The notes beneath the pieces are model-generated. The model ran no database searches and was not told where the DNA came from. It saw only the letters and a program-made list of their open reading frames with translations. A stretch of DNA of 34,891 bases from an uncultured Pseudomonadales bacterium (lineage in GTDB: Bacteria; Pseudomonadota; Gammaproteobacteria; Pseudomonadales; Porticoccaceae): positions 1 through 34,891 of the forward strand of contig CAJQKW010000074.1 of assembly GCA_905478975.1 (NCBI GenBank), read 5' to 3'. Positions 1 through 9,442 of the stretch are shown piece by piece; within the stretch, counting starts at the first letter, position 1; each line of letters begins with the position of its first letter. The position numbers were made by a program, and so were the translations under genes.

Positions 1-2989
1 ACTGAAGAAACTCTGAGCTAGACACTTCTGCCAACTGATTTTGCAGCTGTAGACGGTGTCCTGCTGAGCGGTATCTTTTGTAAGCATCGATTAGCAAGCC
101 GGATTGTTGCTCGGATATGAGTCCGCATTGAGCCAATGACTCTAGTATGCGAATGGTATCACTCCAGCGGCTTATTTCGGGATGATTGTGCGACCAAGCC
201 AAGACTGCAAATTGAACCATAAATTCAATATCGACGATACCTCCAGCACCTTGCTTGAGAGGGTATTTGCCATCTTTAACCGTCTGCCCCAGGTGTTTGC
301 GCATTTTTTCACGCATTTCGACCACTTTGGCGCGCAATAATTGCTCGCTGCGATGTTGCTGGAGAAGGCTTTTACGCAGCAGATTGAACTCCTCTCCGAG
401 TTTTTTATTGCCGGCGACAAATCTTGCCCGAACCAGCGCTTGATGCTCCCAGGTCCAGGCGGTCTCGCGCTGGTATTTTTCAAAAGCTGCCAGTGATGAC
501 ACTAGCATGCCGGAGTTGCCCGAGGGCCGCAGGCGCATATCAATTTCATAGGCGGCGCCAGAGGCGGTTACGGTCGACAGTAGATGGATAATACGCTGAC
601 CGAGACGCACATAGAATGTACTGTTATCAATACTGCGCGGGCCGCCAATGGTCTGCCCTGCGATGCCTCTATGCAAGAAGACCAAATCAAGGTCAGACTT
701 GTAGCCCAGTTCGATGCCACCCAACTTGCCATAACCGAGCACAATAAAATCCGGCGACTCTAGAGTGCAGTCCTGAGGTTGGCCATATTGGCGGCTAAGA
801 TGTTGCCAGGCAATGGTTATCCCATAATCAATAACCACCTCGGCAATCCAGGTTAGATAATCACTGACCTGCATCAACGGTATCACTTCGGTGATATCAC
901 AGGCTGCCACTCGCAGGCTGTTGGAGCGGACAAAGTAGCGGATCACTTCCATCTGCTGCTCGAGATCATCCTCAGGTACGCGGAGCATTTGCTGGCGCAG
1001 CTGATCTTGAAGTGAACCTTTACTTTGCACAGTGTACAGGCTGTTTCTATCCAACAGCTCATCGAGCAGGACCGGGTAGGCGGTGAGCTGTTCGGCAATC
1101 CAGCTGCTGCTCTGACAGAGCAGCACCAATTGCTGCAGTGCTGAGGGGTTTTCTGCCAGCAGCACCAGATAGGCGCTGCGTCGCAGCACCGCCTGTACTA
1201 GACCGACAACGCGACTGAGGGTGACACTGTTGTCCTCTGTTGCGGCACAAGCTGCTACCAGGTTGGGCATCAGTTTATTCAGGCGACTGCGGGGCTCGAG
1301 TTCCAAGCCTATGACCGCTTTGCTCTGATAGATGCCATAGAGCTGTTCCGCGATCGCCTGAGGTTGCTGATAACCTGCGACCTGGAGATGCTCAAGTAGC
1401 TCGGCGAACTCTAGCGGTTGGCACCAAATTGATTCGTCCCCTTGCCCCGCTACAGTTTGATTTGAACCCTGACCTAGACCCTCTGCCTCGAGTCCATCTT
1501 GGTTGTCGGGGTCGGCGAACATATCCTCAAACACTGACATAACATAGTCGCGATGTGTCTGGAGCTGCTGCTGAAAGTCATCCCAGTTCGCACAGCCGAC
1601 AATTAATGCGACGCGCTGCTGACCCAGCTCATCTTCAGGTAATTGCTGGGTCTGCTTGTCGGCTATGCCCTGAAGAGCGTGCTCGGTATTGCGCAAAAAG
1701 TTGTAGGCCTGCCAGAGGTTGTCGCGGTCACTGCTCTCGATAATCTGATCGGCGGCCAGCTGCTCTAAGGCTTTATACAGTGAGGGAGTCTGTAGCGCGC
1801 TGTTGCGGCCGCCACGAACCAGCTGAAAGGCCTGAGTAATAAATTCGATTTCGCGAATGCCACCGGGGCCGAGCTTGATATCCGTCTGCATGCCTTTGCG
1901 CTTTAGCTCGTGGTTAATCGAGCGTTTGAGATCCCGCAGAGCATCAATGGCGCCGAAGTCGAGATATTTGCGATAGATAAACGGCCGTAAAATGTCGTCC
2001 AGCCGCTGAATATCCACTACCTCGCCAGCCACTGCGCGGGCCTTAACCATGGCGAAGCGCTCCCACTCGCGGCCCTGGGTTAGATAATATTCTTCCAGTG
2101 CATCAAAGCTCATCACCAGTGCGCCACTCTGGCCATAGGGCCGCAAACGCATATCGACGCGAAAGACAAAGCCATCGGCGGTCTGTCGATCCAGTGCGGC
2201 AATTAGCTTTTGTCCGAGGCGGGTAAAAAATTCTTGGTTGGAGACGGTTTTGCCGCGGGGAGATGTGGCTGTTCGCCGGGTCTCGCCCTTTTCGGGGTAG
2301 GCGAAAATAAGATCTATATCCGATGAGAGATTGAGTTCTTCAGCCCCCATCTTGCCCATCGCCAGCACCAGCATTTTTTGCTGCTGCTGATTGTGTTCTT
2401 TATTTTGCTCGGAAGCCCCTTGATCGAAAGCACCTTGATCGAAAGCACCTTGATCGCCACGGCTAAAGGGCGCTCCCAGCTCTTCGCAGGTAATTGGATG
2501 CAGTACGCTTAGTGAGGCTGTAATGGCCGCCTCGGCCATCCAGGTGAGTTCTCTGGTGGTCTCGAGCATGGACGCCTGACGGCTGAAGTCGCGCCAGATA
2601 ATCCGCATCTGTTCGCGACTGCGGAATAGACGCAGCTCTGTAGCCAACTGCTCTTCATCGGGCGCTTTTCCATTAGCAGCTTGCTGTCTACTTGAGAGAC
2701 GCTGAGCAATGGCCTGCTGAAAGTCTTGGCGCGAGTAACTGCGCTGCAAATCACCGCTGTCGACTAGCTGTTGGAATAGTTCGGGATGGGTTTCACAGTG
2801 CTCGCCGACAAAATCGCTGGTGCCCCAGAGCAACTGCAGATGCTCTGCAAATAGAGGGTATTTCGGGAACCCAGCCAGTCGCCGAGGGAGCCAAGTGGGG
2901 TCACAGTGGCTGGCCTGAAAACCGTCGAGGCGGCGCTGATAGCTGGCGCTGATCAGCTGCGGGAACCCGTTTGGCATAGAGGACGACAT
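1..2989 (-). CDS. glnE: Bifunctional glutamine synthetase adenylyltransferase/deadenylase (3' end off window)
   Basis: GlnE adds AMP to, and removes it from, glutamine synthetase in response to PII, so it tunes ammonia assimilation in the cytoplasm. The frame is open for 996 codons to the window edge with no stop. The start ATG at 2989 follows a modest GAGAAG; a second in-frame ATG lies at 2977. Two nucleotidyltransferase cores are visible: KMGAEELNLSSDIDLIF near residue 220 (deadenylylation half) and YGKLGGIELGYKSDLDLVF near residue 750 (adenylylation half). The last visible residues still align with the family's C-terminal helical part, so probably only some tens of residues are missing. 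The protein will exceed 1,000 residues, longer than E. coli GlnE (946), partly through a low-complexity insert near residues 178-200 with three DQGAF/S repeats and a Gln run. The ATPase gene ending at 3010 lies just upstream on the same strand. Confidence 0.95.
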   Translation of the reverse strand, partial: MSSSMPNGFPQLISASYQRRLDGFQASHCDPTWLPRRLAGFPKYPLFAEHLQLLWGTSDFVGEHCETHPELFQQLVDSGDLQRSYSRQDFQQAIAQRLSSRQQAANGKAPDEEQLATELRLFRSREQMRIIWRDFSRQASMLETTRELTWMAEAAITASLSVLHPITCEELGAPFSRGDQGAFDQGAFDQGASEQNKEHNQQQQKMLVLAMGKMGAEELNLSSDIDLIFAYPEKGETRRTATSPRGKTVSNQEFFTRLGQKLIAALDRQTADGFVFRVDMRLRPYGQSGALVMSFDALEEYYLTQGREWERFAMVKARAVAGEVVDIQRLDDILRPFIYRKYLDFGAIDALRDLKRSINHELKRKGMQTDIKLGPGGIREIEFITQAFQLVRGGRNSALQTPSLYKALEQLAADQIIESSDRDNLWQAYNFLRNTEHALQGIADKQTQQLPEDELGQQRVALIVGCANWDDFQQQLQTHRDYVMSVFEDMFADPDNQDGLEAEGLGQGSNQTVAGQGDESIWCQPLEFAELLEHLQVAGYQQPQAIAEQLYGIYQSKAVIGLELEPRSRLNKLMPNLVAACAATEDNSVTLSRVVGLVQAVLRRSAYLVLLAENPSALQQLVLLCQSSSWIAEQLTAYPVLLDELLDRNSLYTVQSKGSLQDQLRQQMLRVPEDDLEQQMEVIRYFVRSNSLRVAACDITEVIPLMQVSDYLTWIAEVVIDYGITIAWQHLSRQYGQPQDCTLESPDFIVLGYGKLGGIELGYKSDLDLVFLHRGIAGQTIGGPRSIDNSTFYVRLGQRIIHLLSTVTASGAAYEIDMRLRPSGNSGMLVSSLAAFEKYQRETAWTWEHQALVRARFVAGNKKLGEEFNLLRKSLLQQHRSEQLLRAKVVEMREKMRKHLGQTVKDGKYPLKQGAGGIVDIEFMVQFAVLAWSHNHPEISRWSDTIRILESLAQCGLISEQQSGLLIDAYKRYRSAGHRLQLQNQLAEVSSSEFLQ
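2412..2456 (-). repeat. Three 15-bp in-frame tandem repeats inside glnE
   Basis: Three consecutive 15-bp units (2412-2426, 2427-2441, 2442-2456) share the core CCTTGATCG; the last two are identical. Read in the glnE frame they encode DQGAF, DQGAF and DQGAS. They sit in a hydrophilic, Gln-rich stretch between helices of the N-terminal half, where length variation should be tolerated. Confidence 0.9.
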
Positions 2990-3009
2990 AGAGGAATCTT
3001 CTCAATTAT

Positions 3010-4797
3010 TTAGCGGCCAAGCTCAGGGGTAACCCGCAACACCTCCTCCATGGATGTGATACCGGCGATCACTTTTTCGGCTCCGGCCATGCGCAAGGTT
3101 TTCATGCCCTCGGAAATTGCCGCCTGGCGAATTTCTTGGATATCAGACTCACTACTTATATAGGTGAGCAAGGCATTCGTCAACGGCATTATTTCGTAGA
3201 TCCCCTCGCGACCCAGATAGCCGGTGTTGCGGCACTCGAGACAACCGGCGGGCTGATAGACTTTTGCCGGTGGCACTATTGCAGCGGCACCAACCAATTC
3301 ATGCCAGGCATCGCCGTCACAGTCCACTTCACTGCGACAGTCTGGGCAGAGGGTTCTCACCAAACGTTGAGCCATCACGCCATTCAGCGTGGCTTTAATT
3401 AGGTGGGCGGGGAGCTTGAGGTCGAGCAGACGACTGATAGCGGTGGGGGCATCATTGGTGTGCAGGGTCGAGAGCACCAGATGTCCGGTGAGTGCCGCCT
3501 GTACGGCCATCTCGGCGGTGGCCCGATCGCGAATTTCGCCGACCATAATAATGTCGGGGTCCTGGCGCATCAGGGTGCGAATACCGGCGGCAAAATCAAA
3601 GTCGATGGCTGGCTGAATCTGACTTTGATTAAAGCTGTCGACGACCATTTCGATGGGGTCTTCCACAGTGCTGACATTGACTGAGTCGGTAGCCAGCTGT
3701 TTGAGGGTTGAATAGAGGCTGGTGGTTTTACCTGAGCCGGTGGGGCCGGTGACCAAGACAATGCCGTGGGCGCGCTTGATCATCGACTGCCAGTGGCCGT
3801 AGTCCTCGGCGACCAATCCCAACTGGGAGAAACTGCGCAATAGTACGTCCGGATCAAAGATTCGCATCACCAGCTTTTCGCCAAAGGCGGTGGGCATGGT
3901 GGAGAGGCGCAGCTCCACTTCTCGGGCATTGGGGGCTTTGGTTTTTATGCGACCATCCTGGGGTCGACGTTTTTCCGCCACATTCATACGCCCGAGTATT
4001 TTCAGGCGGCTGATCATGGCGGTCATCACATTGTCCGGCAGCTCGTAAACTAGGTGCAGTACGCCGTCAATTCTAAAGCGCACCTTGCCCTTGCCACGAC
4101 GTGGCTCGAGATGGATATCACTGGCGCGCTGCTCAAAGGCGTATTGCAGCAGCCAGTCGACAATATTGACTATATGCTGGTCCTGAGCATCGGCGTCTTT
4201 AAGCTTGCCCACTTCCAGCAGCTGCTCAAAGTTGGCGATACCAGTGCCGGCGCTTGCCGAGGAACCGGCGCCGAAAACCGATTTCGCCAGGGAGTAAAAT
4301 TCGAGGGTGTATTTTTTAATTTCGGCGGGATTGGCCACCACCGCCTGAATCGCGCGACGGGAGGTCTGCTCAAGGCTCTCAACCCAACTGCGATCAAAGG
4401 GCTGCATGGTGGCAATCACCAACTCATCGCTACTCACTTTAAGACAGAGAATGCCGTAGCGCTGGGCATAGGCGAAGGACATGATGCCGGTGACTGCCGG
4501 AACATTAATTTTTAAGGGGTCTATATGGGCCAGCTGTAGACAGGCTTTTTTAGCTAACCACTGGGTTAGCAATTCCAAGGTCAGGGGTTTTTGGTCGGGA
4601 CCATAAACAAGCTGTTTGGCGGCGATAATTTCCAGGGGGTGGAGCAACGCCTCGTTGCGATTGCGCTGCGTGGTGACTATCTCGGCGGCATCCGCCTGGG
4701 CGATCAATCCGTCGCTGATCAGATCTTTTAAAACCGTTCTTAGGTCCGAACTACTCCCCTGGGCTAGGCTGCTGCCCCGCACCGATGTCTTATTCAT
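3010..4797 (-). CDS. Orphan GspE/PilB-family type II/IV secretion ATPase
   Basis: A cytoplasmic hexameric ATPase of the GspE/PilB/MshE family, which drives pseudopilus or pilus assembly. The 595-residue protein has a T2SSE N-terminal domain (about residues 50-170, our ATG numbering), Walker A GPTGSGKT (about 351-358), the acidic box DPDIIMVGEIRD (about 413-424), a His box HLVLSTLHTNDA, and a zinc-binding CPDC/CLEC tetracysteine element near residues 484-522. ATG 4797 is chosen because AGGAG lies 6 nt upstream; a TTG two codons earlier overlaps that ribosome-binding region. No gspC-O, pilC, pilQ or prepilin gene is in the window, so the machine it serves cannot be named. The gene lies upstream of glnE with a 20-nt gap and is probably co-transcribed with it. 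Family assignment is firm; substrate system is unknown. Confidence 0.9.
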   Translation of the reverse strand: MNKTSVRGSSLAQGSSSDLRTVLKDLISDGLIAQADAAEIVTTQRNRNEALLHPLEIIAAKQLVYGPDQKPLTLELLTQWLAKKACLQLAHIDPLKINVPAVTGIMSFAYAQRYGILCLKVSSDELVIATMQPFDRSWVESLEQTSRRAIQAVVANPAEIKKYTLEFYSLAKSVFGAGSSASAGTGIANFEQLLEVGKLKDADAQDQHIVNIVDWLLQYAFEQRASDIHLEPRRGKGKVRFRIDGVLHLVYELPDNVMTAMISRLKILGRMNVAEKRRPQDGRIKTKAPNAREVELRLSTMPTAFGEKLVMRIFDPDVLLRSFSQLGLVAEDYGHWQSMIKRAHGIVLVTGPTGSGKTTSLYSTLKQLATDSVNVSTVEDPIEMVVDSFNQSQIQPAIDFDFAAGIRTLMRQDPDIIMVGEIRDRATAEMAVQAALTGHLVLSTLHTNDAPTAISRLLDLKLPAHLIKATLNGVMAQRLVRTLCPDCRSEVDCDGDAWHELVGAAAIVPPAKVYQPAGCLECRNTGYLGREGIYEIMPLTNALLTYISSESDIQEIRQAAISEGMKTLRMAGAEKVIAGITSMEEVLRVTPELGR

Positions 4798-4813
4798 AAT
4801 CAACTCCTGTTTG

Positions 4814-4853
4814 TATTCGGTAGCTATTCGGTGGCTCTTTGATAGCTATTCTG
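4814..4853. promoter_or_regulatory. Phased TATTCGG direct repeats between divergent gspE-like gene and argE
   Basis: TATTCGG occurs at 4814 and 4825, and TATTCTG at 4847. The offsets of 11 and 22 bp place all copies on one face of the helix. The last two share the longer word TAGCTATTC. They lie in the 156-bp divergent intergenic region, just upstream of the ATPase gene's ribosome-binding site. This looks like a multi-site regulator target, but no known box (including the ARG box) fits well, so the function is inference. Confidence 0.4.
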
Positions 4854-4953
4854 TCCCTGCCATCCATCAATTTTAGTCGCTAATCTGAATAGAGGTAGCG
4901 CAAATTAATCAATCCGCTAAACTCAGTACAAATGACTGCATAAGAAGCCAACT

Positions 4954-6075
4954 ATGGAAATGACCGATTTACTCTCAAGGATTATTCGCAGCAACTCGAT
5001 TAGCAGTATTAATCCGGCTATAGATCAGGGCAATCGCGAGGTCATTGACCTGCTGGCCAATACTCTCGGCGAGCTTGGCTTTACCACTGAGATTATGGAT
5101 CTGGGCAATAACAAGGCCAATCTGATCGCCACCTATGGCAGCGGCCCCGGCGGTTTGGTGCTGGCAGGCCACACCGATACCGTGCCCTGTGACGAATCAC
5201 TCTGGGATAGCAGTCCCTTTGAGTTAACCGAGCGGGACAATCGCTGGTACGGTCTCGGCAGTTGCGATATGAAAGGCTTCTTCCCGCTGGCTATCGAGGC
5301 GTTTAAATCTCTGCCGGTGAAAGGCTTAAAACAGCCATTGATTATTCTCGCCACCGCCGACGAGGAATCCTCTATGGGTGGTGCCAAAGCTCTGGTCGAG
5401 GCGGGAGCACCTATTGCCCGCAGCGCAGTGATCGGCGAGCCGACTAATATGCGTCCGGTGAAAATGCACAAGGGCATTATGATTGAGAAGCTCACGGTCA
5501 CCGGCCGATCCGGCCACTCGAGCAATCCACAGCTGGGCAACAATGCCATGGAATCCATGCAGCGTATTCTCGGTCAGCTGATGGCCCTGCGCGACCGCAT
5601 GAAAGAGCAAAAACATGCAGGGTTTTTAATTGATCACCCAACCTTAAATCTGGGCTGCATTCAGGGGGGCGACAATGCCAACCGTATTTGCGGGCACTGT
5701 TTTTTGGCCTTTGAAATTCGCCCGCTGCCTGGCATGGACCTGAATCAGTTGCAGACCGATCTGGAACGCCAGATTGCCGCCACCGCTGAGGCAGACAATA
5801 TGGGCTGGTCTCTAGAGAAGCTGATCGTGCCGCCCTTTACCAGTGGCGACCAATCAGAGATCGTCGCGCTCTGTGAAAAACTCACCGGCCATGGGGCAGA
5901 ATCTGTTGCCTTTGCCACCGAGGCGCCCTACCTCCAGCAGTTGGGAATGGACGTGGTGGTGCTGGGCCCTGGGGATATTGATGTGGCCCATCAGCCGAAT
6001 GAATTCCTGCCCCTTGATCGCGTGCAGCCAACTATTAATTTTTTATCTCAACTTATTGGCCGCTGTTGCTTATAA
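4954..6075 (+). CDS. argE: Acetylornithine deacetylase
   Basis: Zinc M20-family hydrolase that releases acetate from N-acetylornithine to give ornithine in the linear arginine pathway. At 373 residues it has the usual length. Visible metal and catalytic residues are H73 and D75 in GHTDTVPCD, D105 in GSCDMKGFF, the EE pair at 137-138 in ATADEESSMGG, E162 in IGEPTNM, and H346 in DIDVAHQPNEF. The dimerisation lid domain runs from about residue 170 to 280. The ATG at 4954 has only a weak upstream purine run; another ATG lies two codons in. argA begins 7 nt after the stop, so the two are very likely one transcript. The divergent ATPase gene shares the upstream region. Confidence 0.95.
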   Translation: MEMTDLLSRIIRSNSISSINPAIDQGNREVIDLLANTLGELGFTTEIMDLGNNKANLIATYGSGPGGLVLAGHTDTVPCDESLWDSSPFELTERDNRWYGLGSCDMKGFFPLAIEAFKSLPVKGLKQPLIILATADEESSMGGAKALVEAGAPIARSAVIGEPTNMRPVKMHKGIMIEKLTVTGRSGHSSNPQLGNNAMESMQRILGQLMALRDRMKEQKHAGFLIDHPTLNLGCIQGGDNANRICGHCFLAFEIRPLPGMDLNQLQTDLERQIAATAEADNMGWSLEKLIVPPFTSGDQSEIVALCEKLTGHGAESVAFATEAPYLQQLGMDVVVLGPGDIDVAHQPNEFLPLDRVQPTINFLSQLIGRCCL

Positions 6076-6082
6076 TCCTCTG

Positions 6083-7405
6083 ATGACTACTCAAAAGTAC
6101 GTACAATTTTTCCGTGAGACCTCGCCATATATCCATGCGCACAGGGGTAAAACCTTTGTTATTGCGATTAGTGGTGAGGCGGTTCTCGACTCCAATTTTG
6201 ACAGTATTGTTCACGATATTGCGCTGATGCAGAGTCTCGGGGTCAATATAGTGTTGGTTCACGGTGCCCGTCCACAGATTGATCAGCGCCTGCAAGTGGC
6301 CGGTTTGCAAACGGAATTCCGCGAGCAAGTGCGTATCACTGATGCACATGCCATGCAGTGTGTTAAGGAGGCGGTGGGCTCTACCCGCTTTCAGATTGAG
6401 TCGGCACTGTCTATGGGACTGCCCAACTCACCTATGCACGGCGCCCGTGTGCGCGTGATTGGCGGCAACTTTATTACTGCGAAACCGGTGGGTGTTCGGG
6501 ACGGTGTTGATTTTCAGCGCGCTGGAGAAATTCGCCGCATTGATCGCACTGCCATTCAGCAGCAACTTGAGGCCGGTGCTCTGGTACTGATGTCGTCGAT
6601 TGGGTTTTCGCCTACCGGTGAAGCCTTTAACCTCAGCTATCAGGATGTGGCGACGCAGACTGCCATTGCCCTAAATGCAGAAAAGCTTATTTTGGTCACT
6701 CAGGCGGCAGGCATAATCGATGCCGATAACAGCTTGCTGCGCAATCTTTCGCTACCTGAAGTCAGTGATCTTAAGGCTACCCTCAAACAGGCTGGCGGTG
6801 AAGACTCTGCAACCTATGGCTTGCTCTCTGCTGCCTATCAGGCCTGTCGCAACAATGTCGACCGTGTGCATCTGGTGGGCTGTAGCGAAGATGGCAGCTT
6901 GCTCAGCGAACTGTTTACCCGCCAGGGTAGCGGCACGCTGATTATGAAGAGTCACTCGGAAGTTATTCGAGCTGCAACCATCGATGATGTGGGCGGTATC
7001 CTCGATTTGATTTCGCCTCTGGAGCAGCAGGGTATTTTGGTTAAGCGCTCACGCGAATTGCTCGAGACAGAGATTTCACGCTTTATGGTGGTAGTGCATC
7101 CAGAGGGCACTCTGCTCGGTTGCGCGGCGCTCTACCCCATAGCAGATAGTCTTGCGGGCGAGCTTGCCTGTGTCGCAACCCATCCTGAATTTCACAACCA
7201 GGGGATTGCTTCGCGCCTGCTTGAGTGCGTTGAAAAAGACGCCACTGAAAATCGACTTAAAACACTATTTGTTCTGACCACACAGACTGCCCATTGGTTT
7301 AGGGAGCAGGGGTTTACCGAGGCGGCAGTCAGCGAATTGCCCGCGGAAAAACAGTCCCTGTACAATTATCAGCGCCAGTCGCGCATCTTCAGCAAGAAAC
7401 TTTAA
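6083..7405 (+). CDS. argA: N-acetylglutamate synthase (amino-acid-kinase plus GNAT domains)
   Basis: Catalyses acetyl-CoA plus glutamate to N-acetylglutamate, the first step of arginine synthesis. The 440-residue protein has an N-terminal amino-acid-kinase-like domain (about 1-290; IVLVHGARPQ, GVRDGVDFQRAGEIRRID), which in this family carries arginine feedback control, and a C-terminal GNAT acetyltransferase domain (about 295-440; ATHPEFHNQGIASRLL is the acetyl-CoA loop). The frame stays open upstream to 5843, but that stretch overlaps argE and has no ArgA similarity. ATG 6083, starting MTTQKYVQFFRE, matches family starts. It sits 7 nt after argE with little Shine-Dalgarno signal, suggesting translational coupling. 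Together with argE this indicates the acetyl-hydrolysing, non-cyclic route. Confidence 0.95.
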   Translation: MTTQKYVQFFRETSPYIHAHRGKTFVIAISGEAVLDSNFDSIVHDIALMQSLGVNIVLVHGARPQIDQRLQVAGLQTEFREQVRITDAHAMQCVKEAVGSTRFQIESALSMGLPNSPMHGARVRVIGGNFITAKPVGVRDGVDFQRAGEIRRIDRTAIQQQLEAGALVLMSSIGFSPTGEAFNLSYQDVATQTAIALNAEKLILVTQAAGIIDADNSLLRNLSLPEVSDLKATLKQAGGEDSATYGLLSAAYQACRNNVDRVHLVGCSEDGSLLSELFTRQGSGTLIMKSHSEVIRAATIDDVGGILDLISPLEQQGILVKRSRELLETEISRFMVVVHPEGTLLGCAALYPIADSLAGELACVATHPEFHNQGIASRLLECVEKDATENRLKTLFVLTTQTAHWFREQGFTEAAVSELPAEKQSLYNYQRQSRIFSKKL

Positions 7406-7415
7406 CCATTAGCGC

Positions 7416-7445
7416 CCTCACCTAGTTTTGACTGGGTGGGGTTTC
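7416..7445 (+). terminator. Probable intrinsic terminator after argA
   Basis: CCTCACCTA (7416-7424) pairs with TGGGTGGGG (7433-7441) through nine base pairs, two of them G-U, around an 8-nt loop. TTTCT follows. The short U tract makes it modest. A TTGACT starting at 7428 could also serve as the -35 of an ilvD promoter, with TATTCT at 7449 as a poorly spaced -10. Confidence 0.5.
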
Positions 7446-7487
7446 TGCTATTCTTGCCACCATTAATCCCCGTTAACGAGATATAAC

Positions 7488-9323
7488 ATGCCTAAGTACA
7501 GATCACATACCACCACTCAGGGCCGTAATATGGCCGGCGCTCGCGCACTTTGGCGCGCCACAGGCATGAAGGACGATGATTTTAATAAGCCGATGATTGC
7601 CATCGCCAACTCCTACACCCAATTTGTGCCCGGTCATGTACACCTGAAAGATATGGGTGATCTGGTTGCCGCGGAGATTGCCAAGGCTGGCGGTATTGCC
7701 CGTGAGTTCCACACTATTGCAGTGGACGATGGAATTGCCATGGGTCACGACGGCATGCTCTATTCACTGCCCTCGCGAGATGTGATTGCCGACTCGGTTG
7801 AATATATGGTCAATGCTCACTGCGCCGATGCGCTAGTGTGTATCTCCAACTGTGACAAGATTACCCCGGGCATGTTTATGGCCGCTATGCGCCTCAATAT
7901 TCCCACAGTGTTTGTTTCCGGCGGCCCTATGGAAGCCGGTAAGACTAAGCTCGCTGAGAATAAGCTCGACCTGGTTGATGCCATGGTGATTGCGGTTGAT
8001 GACAGCGCCACTGATGAAGAAGTTGCCGAGTACGAGCGTTCCGCTTGTCCCACCTGCGGTTCTTGCTCTGGTATGTTTACCGCCAATTCCATGAACTGTT
8101 TGATGGAAGCCTTGGGCCTGGCACTGCCAGGCAATGGTACTGTGCTGGCGACCCATTCCGATCGCAAAGAATTATTCCAAGAAGCTGGCCGCACCATTGT
8201 TAAGTTGGCCAAGGCCCATTACGACAACGATGACTATTCCGTGTTGCCACGTTCGATTGCCAATTTCAAAGCCTTTGAAAATGCGATGACCTTAGATATT
8301 TGTATGGGTGGTTCAACCAATACCATCCTGCATCTTATGGCGGCGGCTCAAGAGGGCTTTGTTGACTTTGATCTGGGTGATATCGACCGCCTTTCGCGCC
8401 TGGTGCCTCAGCTGTGTAAAGTTGCCCCAAGTACACCGGAATATCATGTTGAAGATGTGCATCGTGCCGGCGGCATTATGGGGATCATGGCTGAGCTCGA
8501 CCGCGCTGGATTGATCCACGGCGAACTGCCTACAGTTCATTCCACGACCTTAACCGAGGCCTTGGGGAAATGGGATATCGTTAGCGGGCATGTCAGTGAA
8601 GAAGTGAAGACTTTCTATAAGGCTGGCCCGGCTGGTATTCCAACCCAGACAGCCTTTAGCCAAAGTACGCGCTGGCCGTCACTAGACGCCGACCGAGCAA
8701 ACGGCTGTGTTCGGGATATAGAGCACGCCTTTAGTCTCGAGGGTGGTCTGGCAATTCTGACCGGTAATCTTTCGCCAGATGGCTGTGTGGTTAAGACCTC
8801 TGGGGTCGATGAGTCGATCCATGTATTTGAAGGCCCAGCCTTTATTACCGAGAGCCAAGATGAGGCTGTTGCCAAGATATTAAGTGATGAGGTGAAAGCC
8901 GGTGATGTGGTTATTGTTCGCTACGAGGGACCGCGAGGCGGACCTGGTATGCAGGAGATGCTCTATCCAACCACTTATATTAAATCTAAAAATCTTGGCG
9001 CCGCCTGTGCCTTGATAACCGATGGGCGTTTTTCCGGCGGCACCTCGGGACTGTCCATTGGTCATGTCTCACCGGAAGCCGCTGCTGGCGGTAATATTGG
9101 TCTGGTCCGTCAGGGCGATACTATTCGCATCGATATTCCCAACCGCAGTATTGACGTGCTGGTCTCGGATGCCGAGCTGGCTGAGCGCCGAGCTGAGCAG
9201 GATAAGCTGGGCTGGAAGCCGGTAGAAGAGCGTCCACGCAAGGTCACTGCTTCGCTGAAGGCCTATGCCAAACTGGCCACCAGTGCTGATAAGGGTGCTG
9301 TGCGAGATCTCTCTCAGCTATAG
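7488..9323 (+). CDS. ilvD: Dihydroxy-acid dehydratase
   Basis: Fe-S enzyme that dehydrates 2,3-dihydroxy-isovalerate and 2,3-dihydroxy-3-methylvalerate to the 2-keto acids, the third common step of valine and isoleucine synthesis. The 611-residue length is typical. Cluster and metal ligands are visible: D81 in [13 protein letters not shown]122-D123-K124 in [11 protein letters not shown], and the cysteine group near 187-193 in [15 protein letters not shown]. The C-terminal half has [21 protein letters not shown], the catalytic serine region. The ATG lies 8 nt after a GAG-containing purine run. The gene is monocistronic between two terminators, with argA upstream on the same strand. No attenuation leader peptide was seen in the 82-bp upstream gap. 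Confidence 0.97.
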   Translation: MPKYRSHTTTQGRNMAGARALWRATGMKDDDFNKPMIAIANSYTQFVPGHVHLKDMGDLVAAEIAKAGGIAREFHTIAVDDGIAMGHDGMLYSLPSRDVIADSVEYMVNAHCADALVCISNCDKITPGMFMAAMRLNIPTVFVSGGPMEAGKTKLAENKLDLVDAMVIAVDDSATDEEVAEYERSACPTCGSCSGMFTANSMNCLMEALGLALPGNGTVLATHSDRKELFQEAGRTIVKLAKAHYDNDDYSVLPRSIANFKAFENAMTLDICMGGSTNTILHLMAAAQEGFVDFDLGDIDRLSRLVPQLCKVAPSTPEYHVEDVHRAGGIMGIMAELDRAGLIHGELPTVHSTTLTEALGKWDIVSGHVSEEVKTFYKAGPAGIPTQTAFSQSTRWPSLDADRANGCVRDIEHAFSLEGGLAILTGNLSPDGCVVKTSGVDESIHVFEGPAFITESQDEAVAKILSDEVKAGDVVIVRYEGPRGGPGMQEMLYPTTYIKSKNLGAACALITDGRFSGGTSGLSIGHVSPEAAAGGNIGLVRQGDTIRIDIPNRSIDVLVSDAELAERRAEQDKLGWKPVEERPRKVTASLKAYAKLATSADKGAVRDLSQL

Positions 9324-9372
9324 GTAAAAGAGCTTTAACCTATGGCTTTAGGCTAAAGGCTTTAGATAGCAG

Positions 9373-9416
9373 CAATAAAAAACCCCGGGACTCTTAAGTA
9401 CCGGGGTTTTTTATTG
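9373..9416. terminator. Strong bidirectional terminator between ilvD and the TPR gene
   Basis: A perfect 16-bp inverted repeat, CAATAAAAAACCCCGG at 9373-9388 and CCGGGGTTTTTTATTG at 9401-9416, surrounds a 12-nt loop. A-tracts and T-tracts flank the GC core on both strands, so it should stop both ilvD and the convergent tonB2-type operon. Confidence 0.95.
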
Positions 9417-9442
9417 CCTGCTCACTATTGATTGCCAGTGAA

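Noticed and set aside
3136-4515. Plus-strand open frames opposite the gspE-like gene
   Set aside because: They are antisense shadows of a gene with full ATPase motifs and have no recognisable domains.
5843-6082. Upstream extension of argA by 80 codons
   Set aside because: It lies inside argE in another frame and has no ArgA similarity; ATG 6083 gives the family N-terminus.
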